Part shown: positions 11,043-22,621 of the stretch, piece by piece
How positions within the stretch are numbered: position 1 is the stretch's first letter
Layout: every line of letters starts with the position of its first letter
DNA from: Lasiodiplodia sp. COLG20
Lineage: Eukaryota > Ascomycota > Dothideomycetes > Botryosphaeriales > Botryosphaeriaceae
Length of the DNA stretch: 64,000 nucleotides
Direction of reading: 5' to 3'
NCBI GenBank assembly: GCA_009801085.1
Contig: VNWV01000033.1
Span: forward strand, 1-64,000
Translations under genes and position numbers: made by a program
Notes under the pieces: generated by a model
Database searches by the model: none
What the model was told of the DNA's origin: nothing
What the model saw: only the letters and a program-made list of their open reading frames with translations

Positions 11043-12756
11043 ATGGATATCGTTCAACTAAGCAAACTTGTTGCTTTATCAGTAAGCAATTACCCCAAAC
11101 GAGCATGGGAACCTATTATGCTGACCACTCTCAGACATTGCTTGCTCTCGCTCTCATCGCCTCTTTCTGCTTTTACAACATATTTCTTCACCCTCTTCGA
11201 AACTATCCCGGACCAAAGCTTGCCGCTGCATCGCATTTATGGCACCTATACTACCTGAACAAAGGTACACTCTACCTACAAACCGCCAAGCTCCACGAGC
11301 AATACGGCCCTGTCGTTCGCATCTCCCCGAACGAGCTTTCGTACATCGACGGCAAAGCATGGGCCGACATCTACGGAGGACGTGTGAAGCCAGAGATGCT
11401 CAAGGACCCCTACGCATACAGCGCGAAGACGCCAATCGGGTCCGGCATCGTCGCACTGCCCACCGACGACCACCGCCCCGTTCGACGCGCACTCGGGCAT
11501 GGCTACTCGGAGAAGGCTCTGCGGGAGCAAGAGCATCTCATAACACAGTATTTGCAGCTCCTGATCTCACGCCTCTACGAACAGAGCAACAAGGGCGATG
11601 GCGTCGTCGACATAGTGTCTTGGTACAACGTGAGTCCATGAACCACACCCCCGCTACGTCCACTGAACAAGCCAGTTTTGTACCTTCGACGTTATCGGTG
11701 ACCTTGCGTTTGGAGAGCCGTTTGGCTGCTTGCAGAGCGGACTCTACCATTACTGGATCACGGTCATCTTTAGCCAGATGAAGCTCCTGACCTGGCAGCG
11801 CGGCATGCGTGTCTATTCCATGGGCGGGCTGCTGTCCAAGCTATTCCAGCTGCTCATCCCCGCAAAAGTCGCTCGCGAAGCCGCCGCACACAGCGCGCTC
11901 ACGGTCGAAAAGACGGAAAGGCGTATCCAGAGAACGGAGGAGCGCACCGACTTCCTGCAGCAACTGATCCACTCGGACAAGATCCCCCAGAGACTAAGCC
12001 TGCCTGCCATGGCCAGCGAGCTCATCCTCGCCGGCAGCGAAACAACGGCCACCTGGCTCTCCGGAACGACCTTCTATCTGCTGAAGAGCCCCGACGTCCT
12101 TGCTAAGTCGATTGCCGAAGTCCGATCGGCGTTCGACAGGCCTGAAGATATCACGGTGCTGTCTACTGCGCATCTCAAGTACATGAACGCTGTTCTTGAA
12201 GAGTCGCTCCGCATCTACCCTCCGGCGCCGTCGTCGTTACCGAGACAGGTATCGGCTGCCGGCTCAACTATCGCGGGACAGTGGGTGCCTGGTGGAGTAA
12301 GTTGCAGCAGCTTGTGCGTCTGAAATGCTCGAAGCTAATTCTTCTGCCCCGTCCGCACAGACGACCGTGGGCGTCCCGCACTTTGCGGCTTACCGATGCT
12401 CTTATAACTTTTCAAGGCCGACCGAATTTGTCCCTGAGCGATGGCTCGGCGATGAAGCATTCTTGAACGACAAAAAGGACGTGTTTCAGCCGTTCAATTT
12501 CGGTCCCAGGAACTGTGTTGGGAAAAAGTAAGTAAAACTTCTTGAATTGGAAGGATGAACTGCTGACGAGCATTGATAGAGCCTTGCATATGCGGAAGGA
12601 CGTTTGGTGCTGGCATCGGTTTTATGGCATTTCGACCTGAAACTTGAACCCGAGTCTGAGAACTGGACAGATCAAGAGGTGTTCATGGTCTGGGGCAAGG
12701 GACCGCTGAAGATCAGATTGATGCCTCGATTCGAACAGACGAATGGACAGCAGTAG
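11043..12756 (+). CDS. Cytochrome P450 monooxygenase
   Basis: Preferred model: five exons, 11043..11081, 11135..11629, 11676..12296, 12361..12527 and 12582..12756, giving 498 aa. The first small exon is supported by GTAAGC, GCTGAC and CTCAG signals and places MDIVQLSKL before the membrane anchor (LLALALIASFCFYNIFL). A start at 11105 without that intron is the alternative. Further motifs are the proline hinge YPGPK, the I-helix AGSETT, the K-helix EESLR and the heme loop FNFGPRNCVGKN, whose Cys is the iron ligand. The last intron splits the Asn codon after CVGK and needs the GATAGAG acceptor. It is an ER-bound hydroxylase needing NADPH-P450 reductase and resembles fungal tailoring P450s. Neighbouring SDR, MDR and MFS genes suggest a shared small-molecule pathway. 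Confidence 0.87.
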
Positions 12757-12835
12757 GATATTGTATAGCACGAATGTGGCTTATTGAAGTTCCTCTCCCA
12801 ATTTCAATAAGATGACTGCCTTACATAGGCGACAA

Positions 12836-12885
12836 GCGAGGAGCTGCTGGCAAAGGGGTAAAAATCCGAACTCAGCGGTGATTTC
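12836..12885 (+). pseudogene. Remnant of an enoyl-reductase/MDR C-terminus
   Basis: A block of about 20 nt (GAGGAGCTGCTGGCAAAGGG) is identical to the functional MDR gene at about 9118-9137. A looser match follows (GGTGATTTCGAAGG against GGTGGGTTCGAGGG). The frame hits a stop right after the conserved EELLAKG stretch. This looks like the last trace of a second MDR copy between the P450 and the MFS gene. Confidence 0.5.
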
Positions 12886-12902
12886 GAAGGCCCAAGTGAG
12901 GC

Positions 12903-14474
12903 CTACATCCACCCCAACCTCTTCGCCCCAAACCCCGTCCCACCAAGCAACATGGCCACGCCCGTAAACACAATCAACACGCCATACTCGGACCCGTACG
13001 CAATCTTCCCCTGCCCACCGGCCATCAGCGTCCTCCGCAACAACGCCTCGCTCAGCGGCCCCGACGCAATACTCCCAATCCCCCTCCCGAACCCGAGCAG
13101 ACCGAACGCCGGCCCCGTCTCGAGTACAACCCCCCTACTACCCTCCGCCTCCGCCTTCGCCGCCGCTCTCTTCGCCACATCACGTATGATGCCCGTCCAG
13201 GTTGCGGGGAAACCGCCCGCAGACAAACCGTACACGACAGCGAAAACATACACCAATGCCACCGCCACGGACCCGGAGAAGCCCCACAAGAGGAAGATAG
13301 CCGCCGCCGCGACAACTGAGATACCAAAGGCAACGGCGCTGACGTCGAGCGTGTCGCTCAGCAAGCCGGCCGCGATGTTGCCGAAAAACGCGCCCATGTT
13401 GACGAGGGCGAGCGGCGTCGTCGCGGCCGCGGCGGAGAGGCCGAGCGAGCGCGCGTACGAGGGGAGGTAGATGGACGGGATGAAGTAGCCCAGCCCGTGG
13501 AAGATGTTGCCGAGTTGGTAGAAGAGGAAGGGGCGGGTGAGGGCGAAGCGGAAGGAGATGGGGTTGGAGCGGGGGAGGCCGCGGGGGGAAGAGGAGGAGG
13601 AGGAAGAGACCGGGATGCGCGGTTTGGCGAAGAAGACGAGGACGCTGACGACGGCGAAGGTCACGATGGACCAGGCGCGCATGGCGGTGGCGAAGGAGTA
13701 GCGCGAGAGGAGCCAGGTGAAGACGTAGGGGACGGTGGCGCCGGCGACGGAGGTACCGGCCTGGGAGGTGTTAGGGCGGAGTGTTGGAGGGGATGGGATG
13801 GGAGGTGTGTAGTACGTACCCACATGGTGCCGTATGCCAGGCCTTTCCGCCGGATAAACCATTCGTCAATGTAGATGAGGATGGGAAAGTAAAGAAGGCT
13901 GGCACCGAGAGCCCAGAAGATGCCTTGGGTGATGATCAGTTGCCAGATGTGAGTGGCGAAAGAGGAGGCGGCAATGCTGCCTGTCACGAGCAGAACGCCC
14001 GCGATACTGCTGGGCCTGCGGTACCGCGGGTAACGCTGCAAGATGGTGAGGCCGAATGGAGATCCGAGATACATGAAACCCTGCGGAGGTCAATTGAGTG
14101 CTCTTGTGCAAAGTCAAGGCTCTACTCACAAGCGCTACTGTACCGATGGTAGCGGAATGGGATGAGTCCGACGCGAAGGGTTCATGGGAGGAATAGTATT
14201 CTTGAAGGACACCAAAGGCAAAAGGAAATCCTGCTGAAAGTCAATACAACCGCTGATAGATGAGGTAGAGCGTACACGCACCCCAGACAAGGCCTTCAAT
14301 GAAGAAGGCACTTGCTAGCATCAGCCAGGCATCTTTTCCTCCGTCAACGGGCGGGAGAGAGAACTCGTGAGCGGGCCGGGAGTCATCGAGTTGGTCGTCA
14401 CCATCACCGGGCCTGGTTTGCTCACAGCGGCCCTCGAGCTCATCCAGCTGAATTGCCGTCTCTGTGGAAGCCAT
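12903..14474 (-). CDS. MFS transporter, monocarboxylate (MCT)-like
   Basis: Four exons, 14474..14282, 14230..14130, 14080..13820 and 13760..12903, give 470 aa. All introns are GT-AG and about 49-59 nt. A hydrophilic N-terminus (about 45 aa) leads to DGGKDAWLMLASAFFIEGLVWGFPFAFG, the TM1 signature of fungal monocarboxylate-transporter-like MFS proteins. About 12 membrane segments follow, with a Ser-rich cytosolic loop (seven or eight Ser) between TM6 and TM7. The likely role is plasma-membrane uptake or export of a small acid, possibly the substrate or product of the adjacent oxidative enzymes. The first acceptor is a tandem CAGCAG, giving either WGF or WAGF. Confidence 0.85.
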
Positions 14475-15198
14475 GGCGAGGAGATATTTCTCGCATATGT
14501 GGGTAGTTTATGTTGAGAAAGGAGAGTTGAAGTGGTGGGTTGCGGGGTTGATGTGGGGCGGTCAGGCCAACTGGTTGGCGGTGACAAGCTGCATGCAGCT
14601 TTATAAGGATCTTGCATGATTCAGAGCACAGGATCTATTCCTGAGGGTGTTTGTAAGCAATTTGAGTTTATAGGAGCATGGGTAGATGGACGAATGCGTC
14701 GCATGGGGAATACACAATTATAGGGCCCGGAGGCCATTCTCGTGACACCTGGACGACCTCGATACAAATTTTGCTGCGGCGAAGGAAATCTTGTGCTGAA
14801 TATCAGGTGAGAGTGAGAGTATATCATCCGAAAATGTTTATCAATCTTCTCCGTGCAAGGCTGGACCTTGCTTCGAATTGATACGAAATGCAAGAACCGA
14901 AACGTAATCAAGATTAGCGATTTCGAAAGAATCACGCTGGGCAAGCAGGAGGAAACAGATAGTCAAAGAAGCTACACGTATTTGATAATTGACCGCTAAA
15001 TTGATATACACCAAACGCTCAAAGCATTCAGCATCCAGTCACAAGCCGCGTAAACACCTTTACAATCTTCCTCCCAGGCCCAAAACGCCGTTCATCACCA
15101 CGATTGCGCCAACCCAACACGCATGCGGGGGGGAATTTTTCATTCGCATAGCGAAGGGGGTAGTAGAAGGCCAGGCAAGCAAACGCATCGAAACATAT
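14475..15198. other. Intergenic region
   Basis: This 724 nt stretch holds the MFS promoter and the 3' flank of the nuclease-like gene. No coding or repeat signal is supported. Confidence 0.5.
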
Positions 15199-16707
15199 TC
15201 AACCACTCAAAATCCGATCAATATACTGCACGCACTGATGCCTCACCCAATCGCGCAGATCCCCCGCGCCCCAGTGCAGTATGCGTGCGACGTTGCGCAC
15301 CAAGTCCCGGGCCGAAGCGAGGTGTGTGACGCGATAGGCGCCGAGCCAGACCATGTGCGAGCCATTGCCGGCCGGCGTGTGCGCCCACAGCACGTGCATA
15401 GGGCCATCAGTCGTGAGCGAGAAGCAGCGCATGTTCGTGTTCGACGCCTCGGCCTGCTCGACGGTTGGCGGCGACGGCTCGGACGAGGATTTCTTGACAG
15501 CAGCAGCCCGCTCCGGCCCCGACAGCTCCGCCAAGATCCGCAAAGCACATGCAGCGGCCACGGCGGCATTGTTCTCAGCATCAGCGATGCTTCCGCCCAC
15601 GGCCGGCGTGGCTTCGACGACGAGGAACGGGAACCGCAGGCCGCTGGGCGACGCGACGCACGGGTCGGTGGTGAGCGTCATGCGGTCTTCATTGGCTGCA
15701 TGCTGCAGATCCAGGAGTATGTCCTTGACGTCTTTCCCTCTCAAGCTCGGCCGCGTCCAGGATTCCTCGTCGACGGTCCATGCTGCGTCGCTGTCGCTGA
15801 GGCCTATAGAGAGGTCTGGGCTGGGCGTCTTGGGCTGCAGGCGGGCGGGGGCGGGCTCGAGGTGGAGGAAGGGCGTGCGCGGGGGGGCGAGCGGTGGGTT
15901 GGTGGTGGGTTGGCTTTGGGCGGGGGACTGGGTTTGGTCGGGGGTGGGGTAGCCTAGGTTGGTGGTGTTGTTGTTGCGAGAGGAGGCAGGTTCGGGGTGC
16001 GGGGAGGAGGCGGCGAGGGTGGTGCTGCTGCGTTTCTGCGGCAGCGAGGGCGGCGAGGGCGCGATGCGGTGGATGTAGGTGACGGGCTTCAGCGCGGATT
16101 GCCACTCTGGTTGTCGTCGTCAGCCATCATTGAAGATAGGGAGAGAGCCGAAAGCTAGCGTACCTCTGTCGGGCAGGCAGCAGAGCTGGTCGGGCTTGTC
16201 GCGCATCAGAGACTGGATGGCGCGGCTGAGCGGCTGTGTCCACTCGTCGTTGACGGCCGCCCGGTCCAGCAGCTCTCTCGCGCTCTCGTACAGCTCCCGG
16301 GCAACCTCTCCAATGCGTTCCTCGTTCAGTCCACCATCCTGAATTGGCGGCAGCAGGCGCTGGCGGACTTCATCAGATGCATCGGCGTCGACGCGGATCT
16401 CGAGGCGGCGGAGGACCTGGGCACGGTAGTTCTGCGAGCGGGGTTTGTTGGGGTTGGACGACAGCGACGACGGCGGGTCGAAGATGGTTTTGTCCTGCGG
16501 CTTGTCGACGGCGTCGCTGGATGCTAATGATCGCGGGCTCTCGGGCAGGCAGTCGAGCCAGGCCGAGACGCGGTCGATGGCGGTGCTGCGCGACGGCGGT
16601 TCGGGGCTGCCTCTGACAGGCAACGGCTGAAGTTGGCGGCGGCGCTTGTGCGTGCCGGAGCGAGTTGTGGCTTTGTCGTCTTCGTCGGGTGATCCGCGCT
16701 TCATCAT
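15199..16707 (-). CDS. Fungal PD-(D/E)XK nuclease-like protein, putative
   Basis: Two exons, 16707..16164 and 16106..15199, give 483 aa. The 57 nt intron starts GTACGC and ends CCAG. The start at the MM pair (16707) follows an upstream stretch lacking protein character. The N-terminal half is basic and disordered, then has AIDRVSAWLDCLP. The middle is Pro/Ser-rich. The C-terminal 180 residues carry LRFPFLVVEATP and an Ala-rich helix (NNAAVAAACALRILAEL), then HVLWAH and ILHWGAGDLRDWV. This order matches a common ascomycete family with a PD-(D/E)XK-like fold. In the relatives I recall, the strand reads VVEAK; here Thr replaces Lys, so catalysis may be lost. The role is unknown. Family assignment rests on pattern memory only. 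Confidence 0.55.
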
Positions 16708-17504
16708 CCTGCGTCGGCCGCGCGCCTGGTGTGGATTCGCGGCAGGGCAGCGCGATGGCCGAGCATAGTATCTATGTGATAGCTGAGCGGAGAGAAAGAG
16801 GAGAAATCGAAATCGGGCGTGACCAGGGAGCGGAAGGGCCTGGATTTTTGTTCCATGCGCCTTGAGCCTCAACTCATCGAGATCAGGCCCCCTGCCCGCA
16901 GCCCGGAAAATCCTCCGGCGCTGTGCAAGTGGACGGCGGCGGCCTTCATCGCCGATGCCCTGCCAGTCGGCTCCTCCCTCTCGTCCACTCACCCGACGAT
17001 CCACCTGTCGTCATATGTACTTCCAAGTGAAGCTTGGCTTTCGTGACTCGCACGTCAGGGCGTTTGTGGACCCTTGTCTCACTTGAAACAACACCACGCA
17101 CTCCATCAACTACTGCAGGGTACAAACGGCGCGGAACGGGCCGCCGAGGAGCAATTCATCAACTTCATCAACTGTATTGGTATACGTGTTTGACCACACT
17201 CGCGTGCTCAGCTTGAAACTCAATAGAAACATGTGAACAGCGACTTTTACGTCCTTTCTCGCCCCCTCATTCGATGCAGGAACAACCGTCGACACGCGCA
17301 TCTCACCTCAGATGGAATCATTGATTTTTAGGTGCCGCGAGACCCACCCAATAACCACAGCGGAGCCGATTCTGTCGGGTGTGGGGGTTCCGTAGATTTA
17401 TTTAGTCGAGCTGACCTGCAGCCCGGATATAACAACCATGAGAGGACCCTGACGTGTCAATGCAAAATTCCTTTCTCCTTTTTTCTCAATCCTGAAGCCT
17501 CACA
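16708..17504. other. Divergent intergenic region
   Basis: This 797 nt region lies between the nuclease-like start and the FAD monooxygenase start. It must contain both promoters. No distinct motif was recognised. Confidence 0.45.
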
Positions 17505-19168
17505 ATGTCTCTGAAGGTTCTCGTCATCGGCGCAGGCATCGGAGGGCTGTCTGCTGCCATTGCTCTGCGGCAGCAGGGCCACCAGGTTGAGGTGTGCTGA
17601 AGCGGGGTACTTAACTCACCTTCTAATAAGCTAACCCCCCGCCTTTTCCCCAGATCTATGAAAAGTCCCGCCTGGCCAGCGAAGTAGGCGCCGCCGTGCA
17701 CTGCGCTCCGAACTGCACCGCTCTGCTCAATCGCATGGGCATCTACCCCGAGACGTTCGGTGCCACCAGATACGAGAGCGTCCGTCACCACCACCTGCCA
17801 GCAGCACCAGCGAGCCTTCTCCCCGCGCTGACGCACAAGCGCTGACCCGCACACGCAGATCAAATTCCACGACAAGAACACCAACGTCCTCTTCAGCAGC
17901 CGCCCCAGCGAAGCCGAGCGGAAGCATTGGCAAGCCGTGAGCCGCCCCGCCACCTCCATCTCAGCCCAGTGAACCGCCCTGCTGAATAAACCACCACGCA
18001 GGAATACTTCCTCCTCCACCGCATCGACCTACACACCGCCCTCAAAGAGCGCGCCCTCTCCGCCGATGGCCCTGGCACCCCCGCAACACTACACACCGCG
18101 AGCGGCGTCACCGACGTAGACTGCGACACCGCCACTATCACGCTCGCCGACGGCACTCAAATTTCCGGAGACCTCGTCGTCGCGGCGGATGGCATCCATT
18201 CCCGCGCCCGCAAGGCCGTGACGGGCCGCGACGTCCCGCTCTTCACCTCCGGCAAGTGCGGCTACCGCTGGCTGACGCCGACGTCCGCCCTGCGCGAAGA
18301 CGCGGAGACGAAGATGTTCGCCGAGGAGACGGGCCAGTGCGTGCAGGTGGGCGGCGAGAACGGCAACGGTGATTTCAGGCGCATCGTGTTTTACCCGTGC
18401 TCGGACAACAAGATCATGAATGCCATTGCGTTCGTGCCGACGGGGGAGGTGGGGCCGGTGCAGAAAGGTATATCTACAACTCTCCTAACTCGATCGTGCT
18501 TTGCGGGGCAACGTATGTGAGCTGACTGTGTTCGCCAAAACAAGGACTGTCGGGCTACAACCAATCCGCGAACAGAGGCAAGCTGATCCACCACTTTGAG
18601 GGCTTCTCGTCTCCCGTCATCCGTATGCTGGAGAAGGCGCCGGCCGACGAGGTTATGCTGTGGGATCTGCTGGATATGGAGGTCCTGCCGAGCTTTGTCA
18701 AAGGCCGCGTGCTTCTGCTCGGCGATGCTGCGCATCCGTTCCTTCCGTGTAGGGCAGTCCAGTCCAATCGATCATTGCAGATGCTGACGAATAGTTCAGA
18801 CATGGGCCAGGGCGCTGCTCAAGCTGTAGAAGACGCTGCTGCGCTGGGCGTCTGCCTCCCGGCCGGGACGTCGGCCGCTGATGTCCCGGAGAGGGTGCGC
18901 ATCTGGGAGCAGTGCAGGAAGGAGAGGGCCGATTACGTTCAGGAAGTCACCAGGATTCGCGGAAGGGATCCGAATGGGAAGCAGGGGCCGCCGCAGACCA
19001 GTAAGTGCCATTGATATTGTTATGACAATCAGCTGACAGAATGTAGCCGAAGAATTCGCCATCGCGATGAAGAACTGCGTGTCTCATAACGCTTGGGATC
19101 ACGCTGAGAAGGTCATGAACGCCTTGGCGAGGGAAGCGAACGTGGAGACGATATCAGCTTCGTTGTGA
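17505..19168 (+). CDS. FAD-dependent monooxygenase (salicylate hydroxylase-like)
   Basis: Seven exons, 17505..17591, 17654..17779, 17859..17936, 18002..18467, 18545..18748, 18800..19000 and 19047..19168, give 427 aa. All introns are GT-AG, and the 17780 donor is the weaker GTCCGT. The protein has the three class A flavoprotein signatures: GAGIGGLSAAIAL near residue 10 for the FAD dinucleotide fold, VVAADGIHSRARKAV (DG motif), and VLLLGDAAHPFLPYMGQGA (GD motif), the last rebuilt across intron 5. The reaction is NAD(P)H- and O2-dependent aromatic hydroxylation in the cytosol, possibly with decarboxylation as in salicylate hydroxylase. The substrate cannot be named. It has no operon-like partner nearby except the oxidative group 3 kb upstream. 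Confidence 0.87.
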
Positions 19169-19876
19169 AACCGTCGATTTATGATAGGCACATTTAATGG
19201 TTTATTTGATTTCAATTATCACGGCTGCAGCCATCAGTTTAGTAAATTTAATTTCATTCTACGTCGAGCACGAACCAGCTCGCTTTGAAATGTACCGAAA
19301 GGTCAAAACAACTATTCCAACTGTCTGGTTCAAGAGGATAGCATTGGGGCTGTTTCGCTCACTATTGAAAAGTAGGCTGTTCTCCTGCCAATCAAACAGC
19401 GCTAGGTCAAGCTCTTGCACTGGGTGGCGAAAAGAAGTAGTATTGTCTGCACTGGATGAGTGGCATGTGGTCTGAGTGGGTGGCCAGCCGGGGTGGCGGC
19501 TTTATACCCTGCTCATGGTGACTAAGCTAACTACGCTGCTATGGTACATACTGCAACGCAAGCTTATGTCGTACAAAAGTACACACATTTTGCACAGCCC
19601 ACACGTGACGCAGTCAGCACCCACGAACCCTGTTACTACTGGTCAAGTGTTAGGCTCATCGTTACTCGTACAATACTCGCATAAACAAAGAGTAGAAATC
19701 AGTTCATTACTGCAGGCTTTTTGTTCCACAGGCGTCCACTTAATTTCCTGGTTCTCCTATTTAATGTATGACTTGGCCATTTTCCAATTTCTAGCAGCCT
19801 CATTTAGCTTCATCACTCTATCATTGATTCAACGCAACCGACGGAGTCTTGCAAGAACGACTCCAACACCAGCACC
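19169..19876. other. Intergenic region
   Basis: AT-richer spacer of 708 nt between the monooxygenase and the membrane protein gene. Its open frame at 19476-19913 is hydrophobic but has no conserved motif, and it overlaps the start of the next gene. It is not called. Confidence 0.45.
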
Positions 19877-21984
19877 ATGCGCAATCCTTTCGATGTACCA
19901 GGAGGGAACATAAGCTCCCACTGGGAGCCGGAGCCCAACACTCGAGGGACCTGGTCAATCCTCAGCACTTGCCTTGTTACAATGGCTCTTTGCGTTTGGT
20001 CTGCTCTTCATATCAATATTCCCGAGCCGGAGGGTCAGGGAAAGAATATTGAGCGGAAGGTTTGGTGGGTCTTGCTGGGGGTGTTTGTCCCGGAGATGGT
20101 AGGACACATCACTCTATACTTGATTCTGAAAGCATATTACTGACATGACTACGCTTGATAGATAGCGCTGTCCGCTGTACACCAAAACCTGAACGCAAGT
20201 TACCTTACAGCAGGCATGGGAAAGCATTTTCGCCAGGACAAGCCATGCTGGTCACTTAAAAATGCATTCCGAAAGGCCCTGTCACGGCTTTTTGGTTACC
20301 GGCAAGCGACCGACGGAAATTTTGAGGTGAGAAAAAGTAGACTGGCCATCACGTTGCGCACTGATTTGAGACTTTCCTGGCAGATGGATGAATTGCTCGG
20401 GACCGAAATGCCATTACGGTCAAATGTTTGGACACCGACGCATAGCCATTACGCACTTATGGGTGGCTACGCCATCAGTAACCTATCGGCATCCTCGAAT
20501 ATCTTACCCAACCGTCAGACCAGGCTTTCTCTAACTCCGGCTGCCCTTCTGTTCCTCGCTAAGCATCATCCGGACCTAATTCCTGACCTAACCGAAGAGG
20601 AGATCTTGGACAAAAGCAAAGCCAACAGCCTCGCCAAGGCAATTGTATGCATCCAGGCGTCGTGGTTTTGCATTCAATGTATCTTGAGGCTTGCAGGAGG
20701 ACTCTCCATCAGTCTCCTCGAGCTGAATACGTTTGGACATTCAATCTGTGCGCTAATTATCTACTTATCATGGTGGAACAAACCCCTTGATATTGGCCTA
20801 CCATCAATCATCTCGATCAAGGGGCATGAAGGCCTCTTCTGTGCGATGATTCTGGGAAGCTTTGTAGGAAAGAGGTTCGACGACATAAGTGAAATCAAAA
20901 CAAAATCATCGATCGAAAACTCCACTTCACTCCAAAAGGAAGACGATACATGCTTCATGTTCATGATCGAACCGATTCTAGGTTCAACGTCTCGATTCAA
21001 AGAGACAGCTCAGAACTTCATTCAAGTCCTCCAGACGCTGGTTACGACCCGATCATCCTGGATGGCAAGGAACGTGTGGTATGTTTTATGCAGCCTTCCA
21101 ACAATCACGCAATTAGCATATCGTACTAAAGGAACCCCAGTGTGTGTTTGAAAATGAATGCCATCGCTCGAGACCAGTTTGAAAATGACCGCTTCAAAGA
21201 AGCTGCCATTGCTGGACCGTACACACATGAGATTGTCTATTCCTGCACCGATTATATCATAAAGCCTAGACTCAGTTATAGGCGTATCTTCAATTCATTG
21301 TAGAACCAGCAAAGACAACCGCAGATGTCTAGGTCCAGGCATCTTATCGAAAGATTTGGGATTCTCGGTCAATTGAAGCCGTGGATGCTTTTGACATCAG
21401 CAGATATAGCCCGCCTGGAGCTTGCGAGCGCTTACCGCCACGACACAACACCTCAGCTCCCTGCAGGTACTAACTTCGTTACGGACCGGATCGGGGACTT
21501 CCTGGCATCCGATGGAACCGTTATTCAATCCGAATCCAATCATCTTATCAACTTGCTCATTGTAGCCACCGGACCGACCTGCCTATGCGGCGTTAGTCAT
21601 ATTTTCGCTTGGAATGCACCATTCTCAACCATGGCAGAGTCCATAATGTGGCGACTCTCCGGAGTGACGCTCTTTATACCTTTTGTAATAGTTGCTGTCC
21701 AGTGGTTACACTATATCGTTAAGCGGATTTCACTTTCGATTCATTCTCAAATTCTCTTAACTGATCCGATATGGCTTTCTAAGTATTGGGAAAGATTACT
21801 TGACTCGAAAGGGTTTGAATGGACGACGATGATACTGTTTTACATTTTGGGCATTTTAGCACTCTGTCTCTACATCCTAGCCCGCGTTTTTCTGATTGTT
21901 GAATGCTTTGTAAGCCTTACGTACGTTCCATATACTGTCTTTACCGTTCCAAATTGGTCGTCGTATTTTCCCCATATCGGTTAA
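19877..21984 (+). CDS. Large fungal multi-pass membrane protein, function unknown
   Basis: Best model: exons 19877..20098, 20162..20326, 20384..21078, 21141..21234 and 21304..21984, about 618 aa. The start segment RGTWSILSTCLVTMALCVWSALH is a TM helix. Later come THSHYALMGGYA, LTPAALLFLAKHHPDLIPDL, DKSKANSLAKAIVCIQASWFCIQC, SLLELNTFGHSICALIIYLSWW and C-terminal helices ending YVPYTVFTVPNWSSYFPHIG. This order belongs to a widespread but unnamed ascomycete membrane family. The 57 nt segment 20327-20383 is in frame without a stop, but has GTGAGA and TGGCAG borders and is probably an intron. The introns at 21079 and 21235 are less certain, the latter with a GTCTAT donor. Two separate genes split near 21303 would be the alternative. 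Confidence 0.62.
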
Positions 21985-22621
21985 GAAATACGGCAATGTA
22001 GTTAAAGTATAGACGATCTACTAGCTATCCAAATCGAGAATAGAGGAATAAGTTGTGTCTCCTACAGAGATTTAGGTGATGGTGTCTATTTCTATAGCTT
22101 CGCGGCTACATGCGGCCGTGTAATGCAATAGCGCAATGGTCGATGGTAAGAAAATTCTTATTCAAAGTTTTAAAAGGTGCTAGGAAAACAACAGTCAGGT
22201 CTGTAAAGACCCGAAGATAGCAAGAAATCGTTTTACTATTTCCCGCAGTTTTTGTGCGTGTTAGAGAATTGCACCAACGGAAAGTGCCCGAATGGACATG
22301 TGTCAGCCTTCCCAAGTAAGCTGTCATGGTGAGGCTGAATTCGCCTAGTTCCTCCGAATAATCGGGAGATGCTACCGATGGGGCTAGGATATTCCCGATT
22401 GCAAATGCACGCAGCCAGCAACCTGACCTATCAAATTCCGTCAGCAACGGCCGCTCATCCTACGGTGGCTGAGCATGCATATTCAGCAAAGCTGACAATT
22501 ATCCATGTGGGGTTGCATTGTGTTCAAATAACCGCGTCCCCCGACCTAAAATTTCAAAGGTGCATCCATGGCGTTCAGCCGATTTTTGTTCGACGGGCAC
22601 CCTCGTCCAATTTCATGAGCC
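21985..22621. other. Intergenic region
   Basis: Spacer of 637 nt before the receptor gene. Short frames on both strands lack family features. Nothing else was seen. Confidence 0.45.

Noticed and set aside
7013..19168. Polyketide or NRPS cluster
   Set aside because: LovC-like reductase, P450 and FAD enzymes suggest it, but no ketosynthase, adenylation, prenyltransferase or cyclase motif occurs anywhere in the window.
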